Positions 36,556-45,404 of a DNA stretch of 64,000 nt are shown here, in pieces. The notes under the pieces are model-generated. The model was not told the DNA's origin. It saw nothing but the letters and a program-made list of their open reading frames with translations, and searched no databases. How positions within the stretch are numbered: position 1 is the first letter of the stretch; every line of letters starts with the position of its first letter. The stretch comes from Nocardioides pinisoli (GTDB taxonomy: Bacteria; Actinomycetota; Actinomycetes; Propionibacteriales; Nocardioidaceae): NCBI RefSeq assembly GCF_024199985.1, contig NZ_JANARS010000001.1, positions 372,001-436,000 on the forward strand, written 5' to 3'. Made by a program: the position numbers and the translations under genes.

Positions 36556-37818
36556 ATGACAGCGATCGCACACTTCGACGACCACCCGGTGGTGGCGTTG
36601 GCGCGGTGGCTGGAGTCCGACCTCGCGGCGGCGATCCAGCGGCCGATGTGGTCGATGTCGACCGAGGACGCCGAGCAGGCGCTGCTGTCGCTCACCCGGG
36701 TCCGGGGCCAGCTCGACGCGCTCCTCATGCGGGTCCTCCGGCAGGCGGAGGCGGTGGGCGCCGGGATGGACACCGGGGCCACGTCGACGACCAGCTGGTG
36801 GTCGCAGGCGACGCGCACCACCCGAGCCGAGGCGCACCGGACGGCGCGGCTGGCGAAGGCGTTGGAGGGGCACGACGAGGTCGCCCAGGGGTTGGCGGCT
36901 GGCGACCTGCGCACCGACCAGGCGCGTGTGGTCGCGGACGCGGTGGACGACCTGCCCGACGCCGTCGAGGACTGGGTGCCCGCCGCGGCGACGCGGTTCC
37001 TGCTCGACAAGGCTCGCGAGCACGACGCGAAGGACCTCCGCACGTTGGGTCGCCGCGTGCTCGAGGCGGTCGACCCTGTCGCCGCGGACGCCGAGGAGGC
37101 GCGTCGTCTCGAGGGCGAGGAGGCTGACGCCGTCGCCGGAGCGTCGTTCTCCATGGTCGACGACGGGCACGGCACGTGCCACGGCCGCTTCACCGTCCCG
37201 TCACTCCAGGGGGCGATGCTCGCCAAGGACCTGAAGGCCCGCGTCGCGCGCGAGTGCGCGAAGGGCCGCGCCGGCGGGCGCGAGGGTGAGGAGCGCCCGC
37301 CGACCCTGACCCGGCACCGGATGGGCCGGGCGTTCATGGACTACATCGAGACCCGACCGGCGGCGTCGGCGCCCAAGGCCGGTGGGGTGGCGGCGACGGT
37401 CGTGGTGACCATGGAGCTCGAGACCCTGCTCGGTGGGCTCAAGGCGGCGTCGCTCGACACCGGCGGACGTGTCAGCGCCGGCGAGGCGCGACGTCTCGCC
37501 TGCCGCGCGGGCATCATCCCGGTGGTGCTCGGCGGACCGAGCGTGCCGCTCGACGTCGGCCGCAAGCGGCGCTTCCACACCGAGGCCCAGCGGATCGCGA
37601 TGGGGGTTCGCGACGGCGGCTGCACCGCGGCGGGCTGCGACGCGCCACCCGCGATGACCGAGGCGCACCACGACCAGGTGTCCTGGGGCGAGGGCGGCGG
37701 GACGAGTGTCGCGAAGGGCCGGCTCCTCTGCCGTCCCCACCACCGACGCATCCACGACCCGGCGTTCCAGCACTCCCTCGACAAGCACGGCAAGGTCCGC
37801 TTCACCAGGCGGACGTGA
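36556..37818 (+). CDS. DUF222 / HNH endonuclease-domain protein (13E12 family)
   Basis: 420 residues from the ATG at 36556. The N-terminal DUF222 domain has LTRVRGQLDALLMRVLRQAE, RTTRAEAHRTARLAKALE and LRTDQARVVADAVDDLP. The C-terminus carries the HNH motif: GGCTAAGCDAPPAMTEAHH, then WGEGGGTS ... LLCRPHHRRIHDPAF with the metal-binding Cys/His set. These 13E12-type proteins occur in many copies in actinobacterial genomes, sometimes linked to mobile elements. Nuclease activity has not been shown for most. Confidence 0.93.
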   Translation: MTAIAHFDDHPVVALARWLESDLAAAIQRPMWSMSTEDAEQALLSLTRVRGQLDALLMRVLRQAEAVGAGMDTGATSTTSWWSQATRTTRAEAHRTARLAKALEGHDEVAQGLAAGDLRTDQARVVADAVDDLPDAVEDWVPAAATRFLLDKAREHDAKDLRTLGRRVLEAVDPVAADAEEARRLEGEEADAVAGASFSMVDDGHGTCHGRFTVPSLQGAMLAKDLKARVARECAKGRAGGREGEERPPTLTRHRMGRAFMDYIETRPAASAPKAGGVAATVVVTMELETLLGGLKAASLDTGGRVSAGEARRLACRAGIIPVVLGGPSVPLDVGRKRRFHTEAQRIAMGVRDGGCTAAGCDAPPAMTEAHHDQVSWGEGGGTSVAKGRLLCRPHHRRIHDPAFQHSLDKHGKVRFTRRT

Positions 37819-37856
37819 GGAGGCCGGGCCAGCCGGCTGCCGCCGTCTGGTGCTGC

Positions 37857-38378
37857 TCACTCAGCGGCGCCGATGTGGAATCCCCCCTCGCCCCAGGACG
37901 ACTCGAGCTCACCCTCGGCGGACAGGTCGACCGCATCGCATCCGGTGACACGGGCGCCGATCTCGCTCGGCCAGTAGCAGACGGCGTACGCACCCTGCGG
38001 CACCTCGACCCGGAAGTCACCTTCGTCGTCGATGGCAACCACTGTGCCGTCCAGCTGGTCGACGTGGGCCTCGCTCAGCGACACCACGAGGTGGGCCCAG
38101 CCCCGCGGGTCGGCAACTTGCTCCTGGTCGGTCCGGTCCCAGAACGGGCCGTCCATCGCCGCGACCGGCATCACGGCCAGCCCGCCGCCCCCGACGCTCG
38201 GGTCGCCCGGCTGCCCTTCGACGTCCGATGTGCCGGACATGTGCCCGACCATTCCGCCCGAACCGGCCGGGTCGGGTGCGTCCGACCCGCAAGCCGCCAG
38301 GAGACCCATCGCGAGCGACGACAGCGCAATGCTGGCCAGGCACTGGCGGCTGGCTCGGACGCGAGCGAGTCTCTTCAT
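37857..38378 (-). CDS. putative lipoprotein, unknown function
   Basis: 173 residues from the ATG at 38378. Signal peptide of lipoprotein type: a basic start (KRLARVRASRQC), a hydrophobic core (IALSSLAMGLLAAC) and a lipobox LLAAC with the lipidated Cys. A flexible Gly/Ser/Asp/Met-rich spacer follows (GSGGMVGHMSGTSD), then a small beta domain (VVAIDDEGDFRVEVPQGAYAV). Probably anchored outside the membrane. No family recognised. Confidence 0.7.
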   Translation of the reverse strand: MKRLARVRASRQCLASIALSSLAMGLLAACGSDAPDPAGSGGMVGHMSGTSDVEGQPGDPSVGGGGLAVMPVAAMDGPFWDRTDQEQVADPRGWAHLVVSLSEAHVDQLDGTVVAIDDEGDFRVEVPQGAYAVCYWPSEIGARVTGCDAVDLSAEGELESSWGEGGFHIGAAE

Positions 38379-38699
38379 GGTGTCCCCGTGGACAGGTACG
38401 AACCAGCTGGTCGCACCACCCAAGCAGGCAACGCCGTCACCCCGGGGCGGAACGCGGAGATCTCGGCGTCAGGTCAATGCACGTGCGCGCCGTCCGCACC
38501 GCGGGCTAGCCTCGGAGCCTCGCCTCACCCCTGGGGCGGACGGGCCCCGCAGGCTCGACCTGCGCGGCGACCGTGATCCGTGAACAGTGGTCCGACCACA
38601 TCGGCAGGGGTTGCCCGGCGGCCGGGTCCTCCGGGGCCCGGCCCGTCGGTGCCGTGCGCGGATCCGCACGCGTGGCGGATGTGACCCGCCGGGAGACTT
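38379..38699. other. intergenic region, no gene seen
   Basis: About 320 bp between two leftward genes. Short GC-rich frames exist but none has a convincing start, length or composition. It presumably holds the promoter of the lipoprotein gene. Confidence 0.4.
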
Positions 38700-39191
38700 T
38701 CAGTCGCCGCGCAGCCGGGAGTAGGCGTGCTGGAGGGCGTCCGAGGCGCCGACAACGGTCAGCACGGCCGCGGCGGCCCGGGTCGGCCGGGGAGCGAGCG
38801 CCATCCCGGCGACGTACGCCGTGCCCACCCAGACGCCGAGGCAGAACGGGCAGGTCAGCAGCTCGCCCACGGTGTGGCGCAGGCCGTGCCCGTCGCGCGG
38901 CTTCTCCACGTGCTCGCCCGACCCGGCGGCCTCCTCGAACTGCGTGAAGGGCGCCCGGAGCGGGCTGGTCACCGACGCCCTGCTCAGCAGCCGCGTGAGC
39001 TTGTGGGTCGCGATCCCGCCCAGGGTCAGGTCCCGGAGGGAGTAGTGCTCGGGCAGCTCCCGGCCCGAGGCGCGCCCGAGGGCGAGCAGGCCGGTCACGC
39101 TGGCGACGTAGACCGCCATGCTGTCGGCGTGGCCGCTGAGGTTGACCTCGTCGTCGAGGTCGTAGGTCGCGGCGTCCAGGAGCTGGGTCAT
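38700..39191 (-). CDS. DUF1360-family membrane protein
   Basis: 163 residues. DUF1360 features: SLRDLTLGGIATHKLTRLLS near the start, and GELLTCPFCLGVWVGTAYVAG, where the TCPFC pair is conserved, in a hydrophobic segment near residues 110-130. Two or three membrane segments (MAVYVASVTGLLALG and the above). Members occur widely in Firmicutes and Actinobacteria without known function. Start ATG at 39191 has no unusual feature. Confidence 0.85.
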   Translation of the reverse strand: MTQLLDAATYDLDDEVNLSGHADSMAVYVASVTGLLALGRASGRELPEHYSLRDLTLGGIATHKLTRLLSRASVTSPLRAPFTQFEEAAGSGEHVEKPRDGHGLRHTVGELLTCPFCLGVWVGTAYVAGMALAPRPTRAAAAVLTVVGASDALQHAYSRLRGD

Positions 39192-39305
39192 GGGCGCCCG
39201 TACCCCGCGCCGGCGCCCGGGATGAGAGATCCGGGAGCGGCGCGGGTCACAGTGTGGCGGACATAGCCTCCGACCTGCGGCCCGGCGCGGACACGAGCGG
39301 TCGGT

Positions 39306-40070
39306 TCAGTCGCGCAGGCGCACGGACAGGCAGGTCACGCAGCCCTCGAGCTTCTCGAACTCCGTGACGTCGACGGCGACCACCCGCAGCCCGCGGTCCT
39401 CGTAGAGCGCCCGCGTGCGGGGCGCGGCCGAGGACATCAGCACGGTCGCCTCGTCGAGCAGCACGACGTGGGAGCCGGGCTCCTCCGGGACCGCGAGGAA
39501 GGAGGTCCACACCGTGGGGTCGTCGACGACGTCCGCCCACCCGACGACGGTGCCGTCGGGCAGGGCGGTGACCGCGGACTTGAGGTGGAGCGCCTTGGTG
39601 AGCGGTACGCCGACCACGCGGGCGCCCAGCGGGGCGAGGTGCGCGGCGAGCTGGTCGACGCCGGCCTGGTTCGTGCGTCCGCCCAGGCCGACCCAGACCG
39701 TGCCGTCGTGCTTGAGCACGTCGCCGCCGTCGAGGGTGCCGGGCGCCTCGATGTGGGCGATCCGGTAGCCGAGGTCGCGCAGCACCTGCTCCGTGCCGGT
39801 CACCTCGGCCCGGCGCTCGTCGGCGCCCGGCCGGGTGATCACGGCGAGGTCGGCGTACATCACGACGGTGTCCTCGACGAACACCGAGTCCGGGCAGTCC
39901 GGCGCCGGCGGGACCTCGATGGTCTCCCAGCCCTCGGCCTGCAGCGCGGCGACGTAGGCCTCCCACTGCCGCTGGGCGAGGTCGAGGTCGACCGGCACAC
40001 GGTCGATGTGGGTCAGCAGGCCGTCGGCCAGGCGTGGGCTGGGGCGGCGGACCAGGGCGCGGCGTGACAT
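39306..40070 (-). CDS. dimethylarginine dimethylaminohydrolase (DDAH)-like
   Basis: 254 residues. The amidinotransferase/DDAH fold is marked by PDSVFVEDTVVMYADLAVI (substrate-binding FVEDT), LDGGDVLKHDGTVWVGLGGRTNQAG, KALHLKSAVTALPD and the catalytic Cys close to the C-terminus in EKLEGCVTCLSVRL. It hydrolyses methylated arginines to citrulline and methylamines, and homologues may instead be arginine deiminase-like. Cytosolic, single gene, no arginine catabolic genes nearby. Confidence 0.9.
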   Translation of the reverse strand: MSRRALVRRPSPRLADGLLTHIDRVPVDLDLAQRQWEAYVAALQAEGWETIEVPPAPDCPDSVFVEDTVVMYADLAVITRPGADERRAEVTGTEQVLRDLGYRIAHIEAPGTLDGGDVLKHDGTVWVGLGGRTNQAGVDQLAAHLAPLGARVVGVPLTKALHLKSAVTALPDGTVVGWADVVDDPTVWTSFLAVPEEPGSHVVLLDEATVLMSSAAPRTRALYEDRGLRVVAVDVTEFEKLEGCVTCLSVRLRD

Positions 40071-40108
40071 GCCCCGATCTTCGCAGCACCCCGTCCGACG
40101 GGCAGCCC

Positions 40109-40960
40109 TCAGTCGAGCCGCTCCCAGAACCGACGGACGTGCGCGGCGAACGCCTCCGGCTGCTCGAGCGGGACCAGCGTGCGCGCGCCCGTGATCGTCA
40201 CGACCTCGGCGTCGGGAGTGGCGGCCGCCGACCTCCTGGCGTCGTCAGGGCTCCAGTCGCCGCGGTCGTCGGAGGCGACGAACAGGCTCGGCACGGCCAG
40301 GTCGGCGAGCTGGTCGGACACGTCGCGGCGGTCGAGGATGAAGGACCGGACGGCGAGCGCCGTGCTACGCCGGCTCGGCCGGTCGAGCGAGTCGACGACG
40401 ACCCGGCGGATGGGCTCCTCGGCGGCGGAGGCGTCGGTGAGCATCCCGGCCACGATGGCCGAGCGCACCGGCGCCACCGGACCCAGCCAGCGCAGGACCG
40501 GCAGCAGCATCGTGACCTGCTTGCGCAGCCCGGCGGGAAGTGCCTCGGCCGGCGAGCTGACGGCCACCAGGCTGCGCAGCACGCCCGGGCGGGCCCCGAG
40601 CTCGAAGCCGACATGGCCGCCGAAGGCGTTGCCGACCCAGTCCACGGGGCCGTCGACGCCCATCCCCGCCAGCAGGTCGACGGCGGCGTCGGCCGCGCCG
40701 ACGATGTCGCTCCGCTGGCGGAGCGCGTCGCTCAGGCCCAGGCCCGGAGGGTCGACGAGGACGTAGCGACGGCCCTCGGGCAGCAGGGGCACGACCGGGT
40801 CCCAGGTGTGGCTGTCGACGAACATCGACGGCCACAGCACGGTGGTCGGGCCGTCCCCGACGACGCGGACGTGGAGCCGGCCCAGCCGGGTGGCGACGTG
40901 TGCCTCACGCGCGGGCAGCGATCCGGTGCGGCCGGGCGATCGGGAGGAGGAGTGATTCAT
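40109..40960 (-). CDS. alpha/beta hydrolase-fold protein lacking catalytic Ser and His
   Basis: 283 residues. The fold is recognisable (VLVDPPGLGLSDAL, GPVDWVGNAFGGHVGFELG, LFVASDDRGDW), but the nucleophile elbow reads GNAFGG with Ala where Ser should be, and the C-terminal motif reads GARTLVPLEQPEAF, with Thr at the place of the usual His (GAGHLVPLEQPEAF style). It may therefore be non-catalytic or use other residues. It is divergent from a TetR gene with a 64-bp AT-rich gap, so that regulator likely controls it. It may act as a ligand-binding protein. Confidence 0.8.
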   Translation of the reverse strand: MNHSSSRSPGRTGSLPAREAHVATRLGRLHVRVVGDGPTTVLWPSMFVDSHTWDPVVPLLPEGRRYVLVDPPGLGLSDALRQRSDIVGAADAAVDLLAGMGVDGPVDWVGNAFGGHVGFELGARPGVLRSLVAVSSPAEALPAGLRKQVTMLLPVLRWLGPVAPVRSAIVAGMLTDASAAEEPIRRVVVDSLDRPSRRSTALAVRSFILDRRDVSDQLADLAVPSLFVASDDRGDWSPDDARRSAAATPDAEVVTITGARTLVPLEQPEAFAAHVRRFWERLD

Positions 40961-40985
40961 GGTGGTGCCTCACAATTTCGGGCAG

Positions 40986-40996
40986 TGTGACTCACA
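40986..40996. promoter_or_regulatory. candidate operator between divergent hydrolase and TetR genes
   Basis: TGTGA-C-TCACA is an exact 11-base palindrome, in the only AT-rich stretch here (TATATTGATGTTAG follows at 41001). The sequence TATATT at 41001-41006 is a plausible -10 for the TetR gene. Position fits autoregulation of the divergent pair. Confidence 0.45.
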
Positions 40997-41024
40997 TGGA
41001 TATATTGATGTTAGCGTTACTTGC

Positions 41025-41633
41025 ATGAAAAGCAAGCCGGTTCGTCAGTACCGCATGACCGCCCGCGCCGAGGCGGCCGAGCAGACCGGCGAACGGATCC
41101 TCGACGCGATGCTGCGGCGCTACGCTGAGACGCCGTACGACCAGGTGCGGCTCGAGGACGTCGCCGCCGACGCCGGGGTCACGCCGCAGACGGTGTTCCG
41201 GCGCTTCGGCAGCAAGCCGGGCCTGCTGGTCGCCACCGTCGAGCGCGAGCAGGCCGCGCTGGCCCGGGACCGCGCGGCCGCGATGGGGGAGAGCCCGCAG
41301 GACACGGTCCGCTCCCTCGTCCGCTTCTACGAGCACCACGGCGCCCTGATCCTTAAGCTGTACGCCGAGGCGCACCAGGCGCCGGGTGTGCCGGAGCTCG
41401 CCGCCCGCGGTCGCCGCTACCACGTGGGCTGGTGCCGCGAGGCGTTCGCCGACGGGCTCGAGCCGGGGCTGGACGAGGCGACCCGGGCCCGGCGGCTCGC
41501 GCAGGTCGTCGCGGTGTGCGACGCCACGACGTGGCGCGTGCTCCGCGTCGACGGCGGGCTCTCGCCCGAGCAGACCGAGGAGGCGGTCCTCGAGCTGCTG
41601 CTGCCCCTGCTGTCCGCATCCGCGCGGGGGTGA
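41025..41633 (+). CDS. TetR/AcrR-family transcriptional regulator
   Basis: 202 residues from the ATG at 41025 (MKSKPVRQYRMTARAEA). The helix-turn-helix lies at about 40-65 (VRLEDVAADAGVTPQTVFRRF), followed by a helical C-terminal ligand domain. It diverges from the pseudo-hydrolase gene and probably represses it, its own gene, or both. The ligand is unknown. An upstream GTG would extend it by 22 residues without adding helical character. Confidence 0.9.
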   Translation: MKSKPVRQYRMTARAEAAEQTGERILDAMLRRYAETPYDQVRLEDVAADAGVTPQTVFRRFGSKPGLLVATVEREQAALARDRAAAMGESPQDTVRSLVRFYEHHGALILKLYAEAHQAPGVPELAARGRRYHVGWCREAFADGLEPGLDEATRARRLAQVVAVCDATTWRVLRVDGGLSPEQTEEAVLELLLPLLSASARG

Positions 41634-41694
41634 GGACCGCGACCCGGGACCTCGGGCCCTGCCCGGACCACCGGGACCGAGGGACAGTGGAGCC

Positions 41695-42222
41695 ATGACC
41701 GAGCAGCAGCCCTACGAGGTGGTGGGCGAGCATCCCGGCTTCGAGCTGCGCCGCTACCCCGACCACGTGGTCGCCGAGACGCGGGTGACCGGCTCCTTCG
41801 AGGGCGCCGGCAACGCCTCCTTCCGGCGGCTCGTCGGCTACATCGGCGGGCGCAACACCCAGAGCCGCAAGGTCGCGATGACCGCGCCGGTGGTGCAGGA
41901 GGCCGAGGACGAGTCGGCCGGTCGCTTCGTCGTCGGCTTCGTCATGCCCGCCGACTTCGACCTCGACGCCGCGCCCGACCCGACGGACCCCGACGTCCGC
42001 CTGCGCGCGGTCCCGGCGCAGACCGCGGCGGCCCTGAGGTTCTCCGGGCGCTGGACGCGCGAGCGGTACGACGACCACGCGCGCCGCCTCCTCGCCGCCG
42101 TGGAGGCGGCCGGGCTCGAGGTCGTCGGGCCGCCGAGGTTCGCGCGCTTCGACCCGCCGTGGACGCCGTGGTTCCTGCGTCGCAACGAGGTCGTCGTACC
42201 GGTGGCGGACCCGGAGCGCTGA
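41695..42222 (+). CDS. SOUL-family haem-binding protein
   Basis: 175 residues from the ATG at 41695. SOUL signature: YEVVGEHPGFELRRYPDHVVAET near the start, AGNASFRRLVGYIGGRNTQS, then VAMTAPVVQEAEDE and the closing PPWTPWFLRRNEVVVPV. Bacterial SOUL proteins bind haem or tetrapyrroles loosely. It follows the TetR gene on the same strand with ~60 bp, so co-transcription is possible. Confidence 0.92.
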   Translation: MTEQQPYEVVGEHPGFELRRYPDHVVAETRVTGSFEGAGNASFRRLVGYIGGRNTQSRKVAMTAPVVQEAEDESAGRFVVGFVMPADFDLDAAPDPTDPDVRLRAVPAQTAAALRFSGRWTRERYDDHARRLLAAVEAAGLEVVGPPRFARFDPPWTPWFLRRNEVVVPVADPER

Positions 42223-42259
42223 CCGCCGAGCACCGCCCGGGCCGGCGGGCGCGGAGACC

Positions 42260-43183
42260 TCAGCCGGCGGGCGAGCCGATCAGCGGCTCGCCGTCGACGA
42301 CGCGCTGGCACACGTCGTGCACGGTCAGGTGGTGCGACCGCGCGTAGGAGCGCAGGGAGTGGAAGGCCTCGTCGGGCGTGACGCCGTCGCGGCCCACGAG
42401 GAAGCCCTTGGCGAGCTCGATCACGAGCCGTGTCTGCAGGGCGGTCTCGAGCTGCCTGGCTCGCAGCTCGGCCTGCTCCATCGCCACCCGGGCCGGGCTG
42501 GGGCGCAGGTTGCACACGACGCCGCGCACGGTGGGGTCGTCGAGCAGGCTGGTGAAGGCGACCTCCGCCCACCTCCAGTCGTGGAACGCCTGGACGCGGA
42601 CCTCGGCGGGCGGGTGGGCGCCGGGCCGGGCGACGACGTCGTCGAGCAGCCGGCCGAGGTCGGGGCGGTCCTCCTCGTGCAGCAGGTCGACCACGGAGGT
42701 GCCGACGAGGGAGTCCTGCTCCCAGCCGAACAGCAGGCCCACGTTGGGGCTGGCATAGGTGATCACCGCGTCGTGGCGCAGCAGCAGCGCGGCGTCGGTC
42801 GAGCGCTCGAGGAGCGGACGGATCGCCGAGCCGAGGTTGGTGGACACCCCGACGATGCCGACGAGGCGTCCCTCGCGGTAGATGCCGGCGTCGGTGACCA
42901 GCGCCGGGAACGTGCTGCCGTCCTTGCGCCGCACCGGGAAGCCGCCCGACCACGCGACGCCGTCGCGCAGCGCGGCCATGATCTCGTCGGCGGTGTCGTG
43001 GCCCACCTCGGAGACGGTGACCTCGGCGACGTTGCAGCCGAGCACCTCGGCGGCCGTCCAGCCGTAGAGCCGCTCCGCCGCTGCGTTCCAGTGCACGATC
43101 ACGCCGCTCGGGTCGGTCGTGATCACCGCCTGTCCGATGGCGTCGAGCTGCTCAGCGGCGCTGATGGTCTCGTCGTCGGGCAC
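42260..43183 (-). CDS. PAS-PAS-ANTAR regulator
   Basis: 307 residues from the GTG at 43183, preceded by GGAG. Two PAS domains: ITTDPSGVIVHWNAAAERLYG at ~20-40, with FPVRRKDGSTFPALV, and a second at ~130-220 (LLLRHDAVITYASPNVGLLFG). The C-terminal ANTAR domain (ARQLETALQTRLVIELAKGF, TPDEAFHSLRSYARSHH) binds two-hexaloop RNA antiterminators. It would sense a ligand or redox state and prevent transcription termination of target mRNAs. No hexaloop target is identified nearby. Confidence 0.92.
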   Translation of the reverse strand: MPDDETISAAEQLDAIGQAVITTDPSGVIVHWNAAAERLYGWTAAEVLGCNVAEVTVSEVGHDTADEIMAALRDGVAWSGGFPVRRKDGSTFPALVTDAGIYREGRLVGIVGVSTNLGSAIRPLLERSTDAALLLRHDAVITYASPNVGLLFGWEQDSLVGTSVVDLLHEEDRPDLGRLLDDVVARPGAHPPAEVRVQAFHDWRWAEVAFTSLLDDPTVRGVVCNLRPSPARVAMEQAELRARQLETALQTRLVIELAKGFLVGRDGVTPDEAFHSLRSYARSHHLTVHDVCQRVVDGEPLIGSPAG

Positions 43184-43274
43184 AGCTCCATCCTGCGCGT
43201 CGCTGGAGGTGCGGGGCAGGGTCCAACGGCACGTGTGACGGGTCGTTCGGCGCCATCGGGCGCTGGTGCGTGGC

Positions 43275-43697
43275 TCAGCGGCTCCGGAGCACCCGTGCCG
43301 CGTGCACCGCCGACGAGTAGCGCCACTGCCGCGCCCCCGCGGACCGGCCCGGCGCGGGCACGGACCCCGTGGCCGTGCCCTCCCCTGGCGCCGGTCCACC
43401 CGCCGTCGGTCCCGCCGTCGCGCCGCCTGCCTCCGCCGCCGCTCGTACGTCGCTGAGGTCACTGCGCATGCGCTGCTCGAGCCAGCGCACCATGACCTCC
43501 GTGTCCGGGTCGTCGCGGCCCAGGCAGATGCCGTCGACCAGCGCGGCGGACACCTCCGTCACCGGGGCCTCCGCCTCCCGGGCCCACCGGTCCAGCACCG
43601 CGCGCGACTCGCACGACCCGATGCCGTAGCGCAGCATCAGCGCGCCCTTGGCCTGCTCCACCACGCGACTGTCCGACTCGTCGACGAAACGACTCAT
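43275..43697 (-). CDS. ANTAR-domain protein
   Basis: 140 residues from the ATG at 43697. The ANTAR helices are at the very start (VVEQAKGALMLRYGIGSCES, RAVLDRWAREAEAPVTEVSA), followed by a low-complexity Gly/Ala/Pro/Thr tail. There is no sensor domain. Its first ~190 bases and upstream region are duplicated 11.2 kb to the right, where the gene is cut after the DGICLGRDD stretch; this copy is the intact one. It follows on the same strand as the PAS-ANTAR gene, so the pair may be functionally linked. Confidence 0.88.
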   Translation of the reverse strand: MSRFVDESDSRVVEQAKGALMLRYGIGSCESRAVLDRWAREAEAPVTEVSAALVDGICLGRDDPDTEVMVRWLEQRMRSDLSDVRAAAEAGGATAGPTAGGPAPGEGTATGSVPAPGRSAGARQWRYSSAVHAARVLRSR

Positions 43698-43908
43698 AAC
43701 CCACCCTCCGGGACGTGTGAACGACCTGCCACCGGGTGTCTGGGGTGGTGCTCCCGGTGTCCGGGAGCGAGTTGCTGCCGCCGACGATAGCCGCGGGCCC
43801 CGGGCGCGACAAGGGTCCACACGCCGGGCTCGCGTCGTCCCGGCCGGGACCTTCGGCTCTGGTGGCGGGTCGTCGGGCCGCACAGGCTGGAGGACACCGG
43901 GGGCGCGG
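43508..43908. repeat. left copy of the 401-bp direct repeat
   Basis: Identical by reading to 54676-55076 except one base (C at 43898, T at 55066). It covers codons 1-63 of the ANTAR gene and ~211 bp upstream, including the divergent promoter region. The serine recombinase sequence begins right at its right edge. Confidence 0.92.
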
Positions 43909-44763
43909 CCGTTCAGGTGGGCCGAGGACAAGAGGGCGCTGCACCCGGAGGAGGCGCCCCTTCTGCGCGCGGCGGCCCGCGACGTCACTGACGGCGTGCC
44001 GGTGCGGGAGGTGGCGAGGCGCTGGAACGCCGACGGGGTCCGCACCACCCGGGGCGGCGAGTGGAACCACACGAACGTTCGGCAGGTGCCCCGCAACCCG
44101 AGGCTCGCCGGGTGGCGCACGCACCGGAAGGCCATCGCCCGCGACGCGTCCGGGCAGCCGGTGCGGGGGGTGTGGCAGGCGCTGGTCGACCAGGACACGT
44201 TCGACGCGCTCCAGGCGGCGCTCGACGGGCGGGCGACGCGGTCCCGCCGCGGCTCGCCGCGGTACCTGCTCAGCGGCGTCGCGCGGTGCGGCGAGTGCGG
44301 GTCGCGGATGCACGGCTACCGGCTCGACGGCGGAGAGCGCCACGCCTACGCGTGCTCGGCCGAGGGCAGGGGGCACTCGCTGACCATCGCGGGGCGCCAG
44401 ACGGACGAGCTGCTGGCGGCGCTGGTCGAACGGCGGCTGGCCGAGGCGGACCTCTCCGGCGAGCCGGTCGCAGCGGACGAGTGGGCGGGCGAGGCCCGTC
44501 TCCGCGCGATCCCGGGCCAGATCGGCGAGCTCATGTCGGCGTTCCAGGCAGGGGTGCTGTCGGGGGCGATCGTGTCCCCCAGATCCAGGCCCTGGAGGCT
44601 GAGCAGTGGCCCTGGAGCGGGCTGCAAGGCGCGGGGCGCCCTGGACCCCGGACCGGCTGCAGGTCGTATAGAGGTAGGGAGCAAAGGGGCCGACAAGCTC
44701 CCGGTCCTCACAAGACTTTTCAAGCATTTCCTTGGTCTTTACACGACGCGACGCGTAGCCTAA
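43909..44763 (+). pseudogene. large serine recombinase, C-terminal remnant
   Basis: Recombinase-domain similarity starts exactly at the repeat edge (RWAEDKRALHPEEAPLLRAA) and continues with VPVREVARRWNADGVRTTRG, a zinc-ribbon GVARCGECGSRMHGYRL ... YACSAEG, and a coiled-coil start. The N-terminal resolvase domain with the catalytic Ser (~150 residues) is missing. Near 44575 the reading frame shifts: PQIQALEAEQW, the expected coiled coil, is in the +2 frame, while the current frame ends in unrelated sequence. It cannot catalyse recombination. Confidence 0.85.
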
Positions 44764-44811
44764 GCACCACGACCAGACAAGACAGTCGGAAACTGCGCGG
44801 AAAGGGGTCGC

Positions 44812-45279
44812 ATGGCCGACATCATCGTCGACGTACCCGCCGAATTCTCCGGCAAGATCCACATCGTGCTGCACGACGGGGCGGGAACCACCACCCCGGA
44901 CCCAGGGGGCGGCCCGGAAAGCCTCGGCACGATGGTCGCGAGGTTCGCGGCCTACGAAGCAGGCCCCCACCAGGAAGTGGCCGATCACATGAAGGCACTG
45001 GGCTTCGAGGGCCTACTGCCGCAGGCGCGGAAGGGGTCGGCCTCCAAGACCCCGTACATCCGGTGGGTCTACAAGGGGTCGGCTCGAACGGTCCGGCTGT
45101 ACCAGAACTCGAAGGGACTGGTCTCGGACAGCAAGAAGCAACTCGACTTCGCCACGGGAGCGCCCGGGGCATCCCCGGTCGCCCCGGTCCACGAAGTGAG
45201 GTTCTACTACGACGCCGCGGGCAAGAACGCCGTCCTGGAGGCGGCCAAAGCGGCGACGCAGTACGCCAACACGCCGTAG
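44812..45279 (+). CDS. island hypothetical protein A
   Basis: 155 residues. Shine-Dalgarno GAAAGGGG precedes the ATG. Beta-rich start (DIIVDVPAEFSGKIHIVLHDG), then ARFAAYEAGPHQEVADHMKA and a basic block TPYIRWVYKGSARTVRLYQN, ending FYYDAAGKNAVLEAAKAA. The mix of a helix and an RNA-binding-like basic strand suggests nucleic-acid contact, but no family is recognised. About 125 bp before the next gene on the same strand. Confidence 0.6.
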   Translation: MADIIVDVPAEFSGKIHIVLHDGAGTTTPDPGGGPESLGTMVARFAAYEAGPHQEVADHMKALGFEGLLPQARKGSASKTPYIRWVYKGSARTVRLYQNSKGLVSDSKKQLDFATGAPGASPVAPVHEVRFYYDAAGKNAVLEAAKAATQYANTP

Positions 45280-45392
45280 CCGATGGCCAGCCCTCGGGCA
45301 CCGAGCCCGGGGCTGGCCCGCGTGGACGAGCGCACCGACACGACGCTGAGAGTCGCGAAGTCGTACATCCGGACGCATGTGTCGCAATGTAC

Positions 45393-45398
45393 TACACT
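45393..45398 (+). promoter_or_regulatory. candidate -10 element before island gene B
   Basis: TACACT six bases before ATG at 45405, within an unusually AT-rich stretch (GTCGCAATGTACTACACT) for this DNA. With this spacing the transcript would start near or at the start codon, suggesting a leaderless mRNA. Confidence 0.3.
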
Positions 45399-45404
45399 CG
45401 GGCC

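Noticed and set aside
36556..37818. HNH endonuclease as a homing element or part of a restriction system
   Set aside because: The DUF222/13E12 architecture is a common multi-copy actinobacterial family, with no intron, intein or methylase nearby.
43648..44763. A continuous 371-residue frame joining the repeat to the recombinase
   Set aside because: The first ~85 residues are the antisense of the ANTAR gene and its upstream region; only sequence after 43908 resembles a recombinase.
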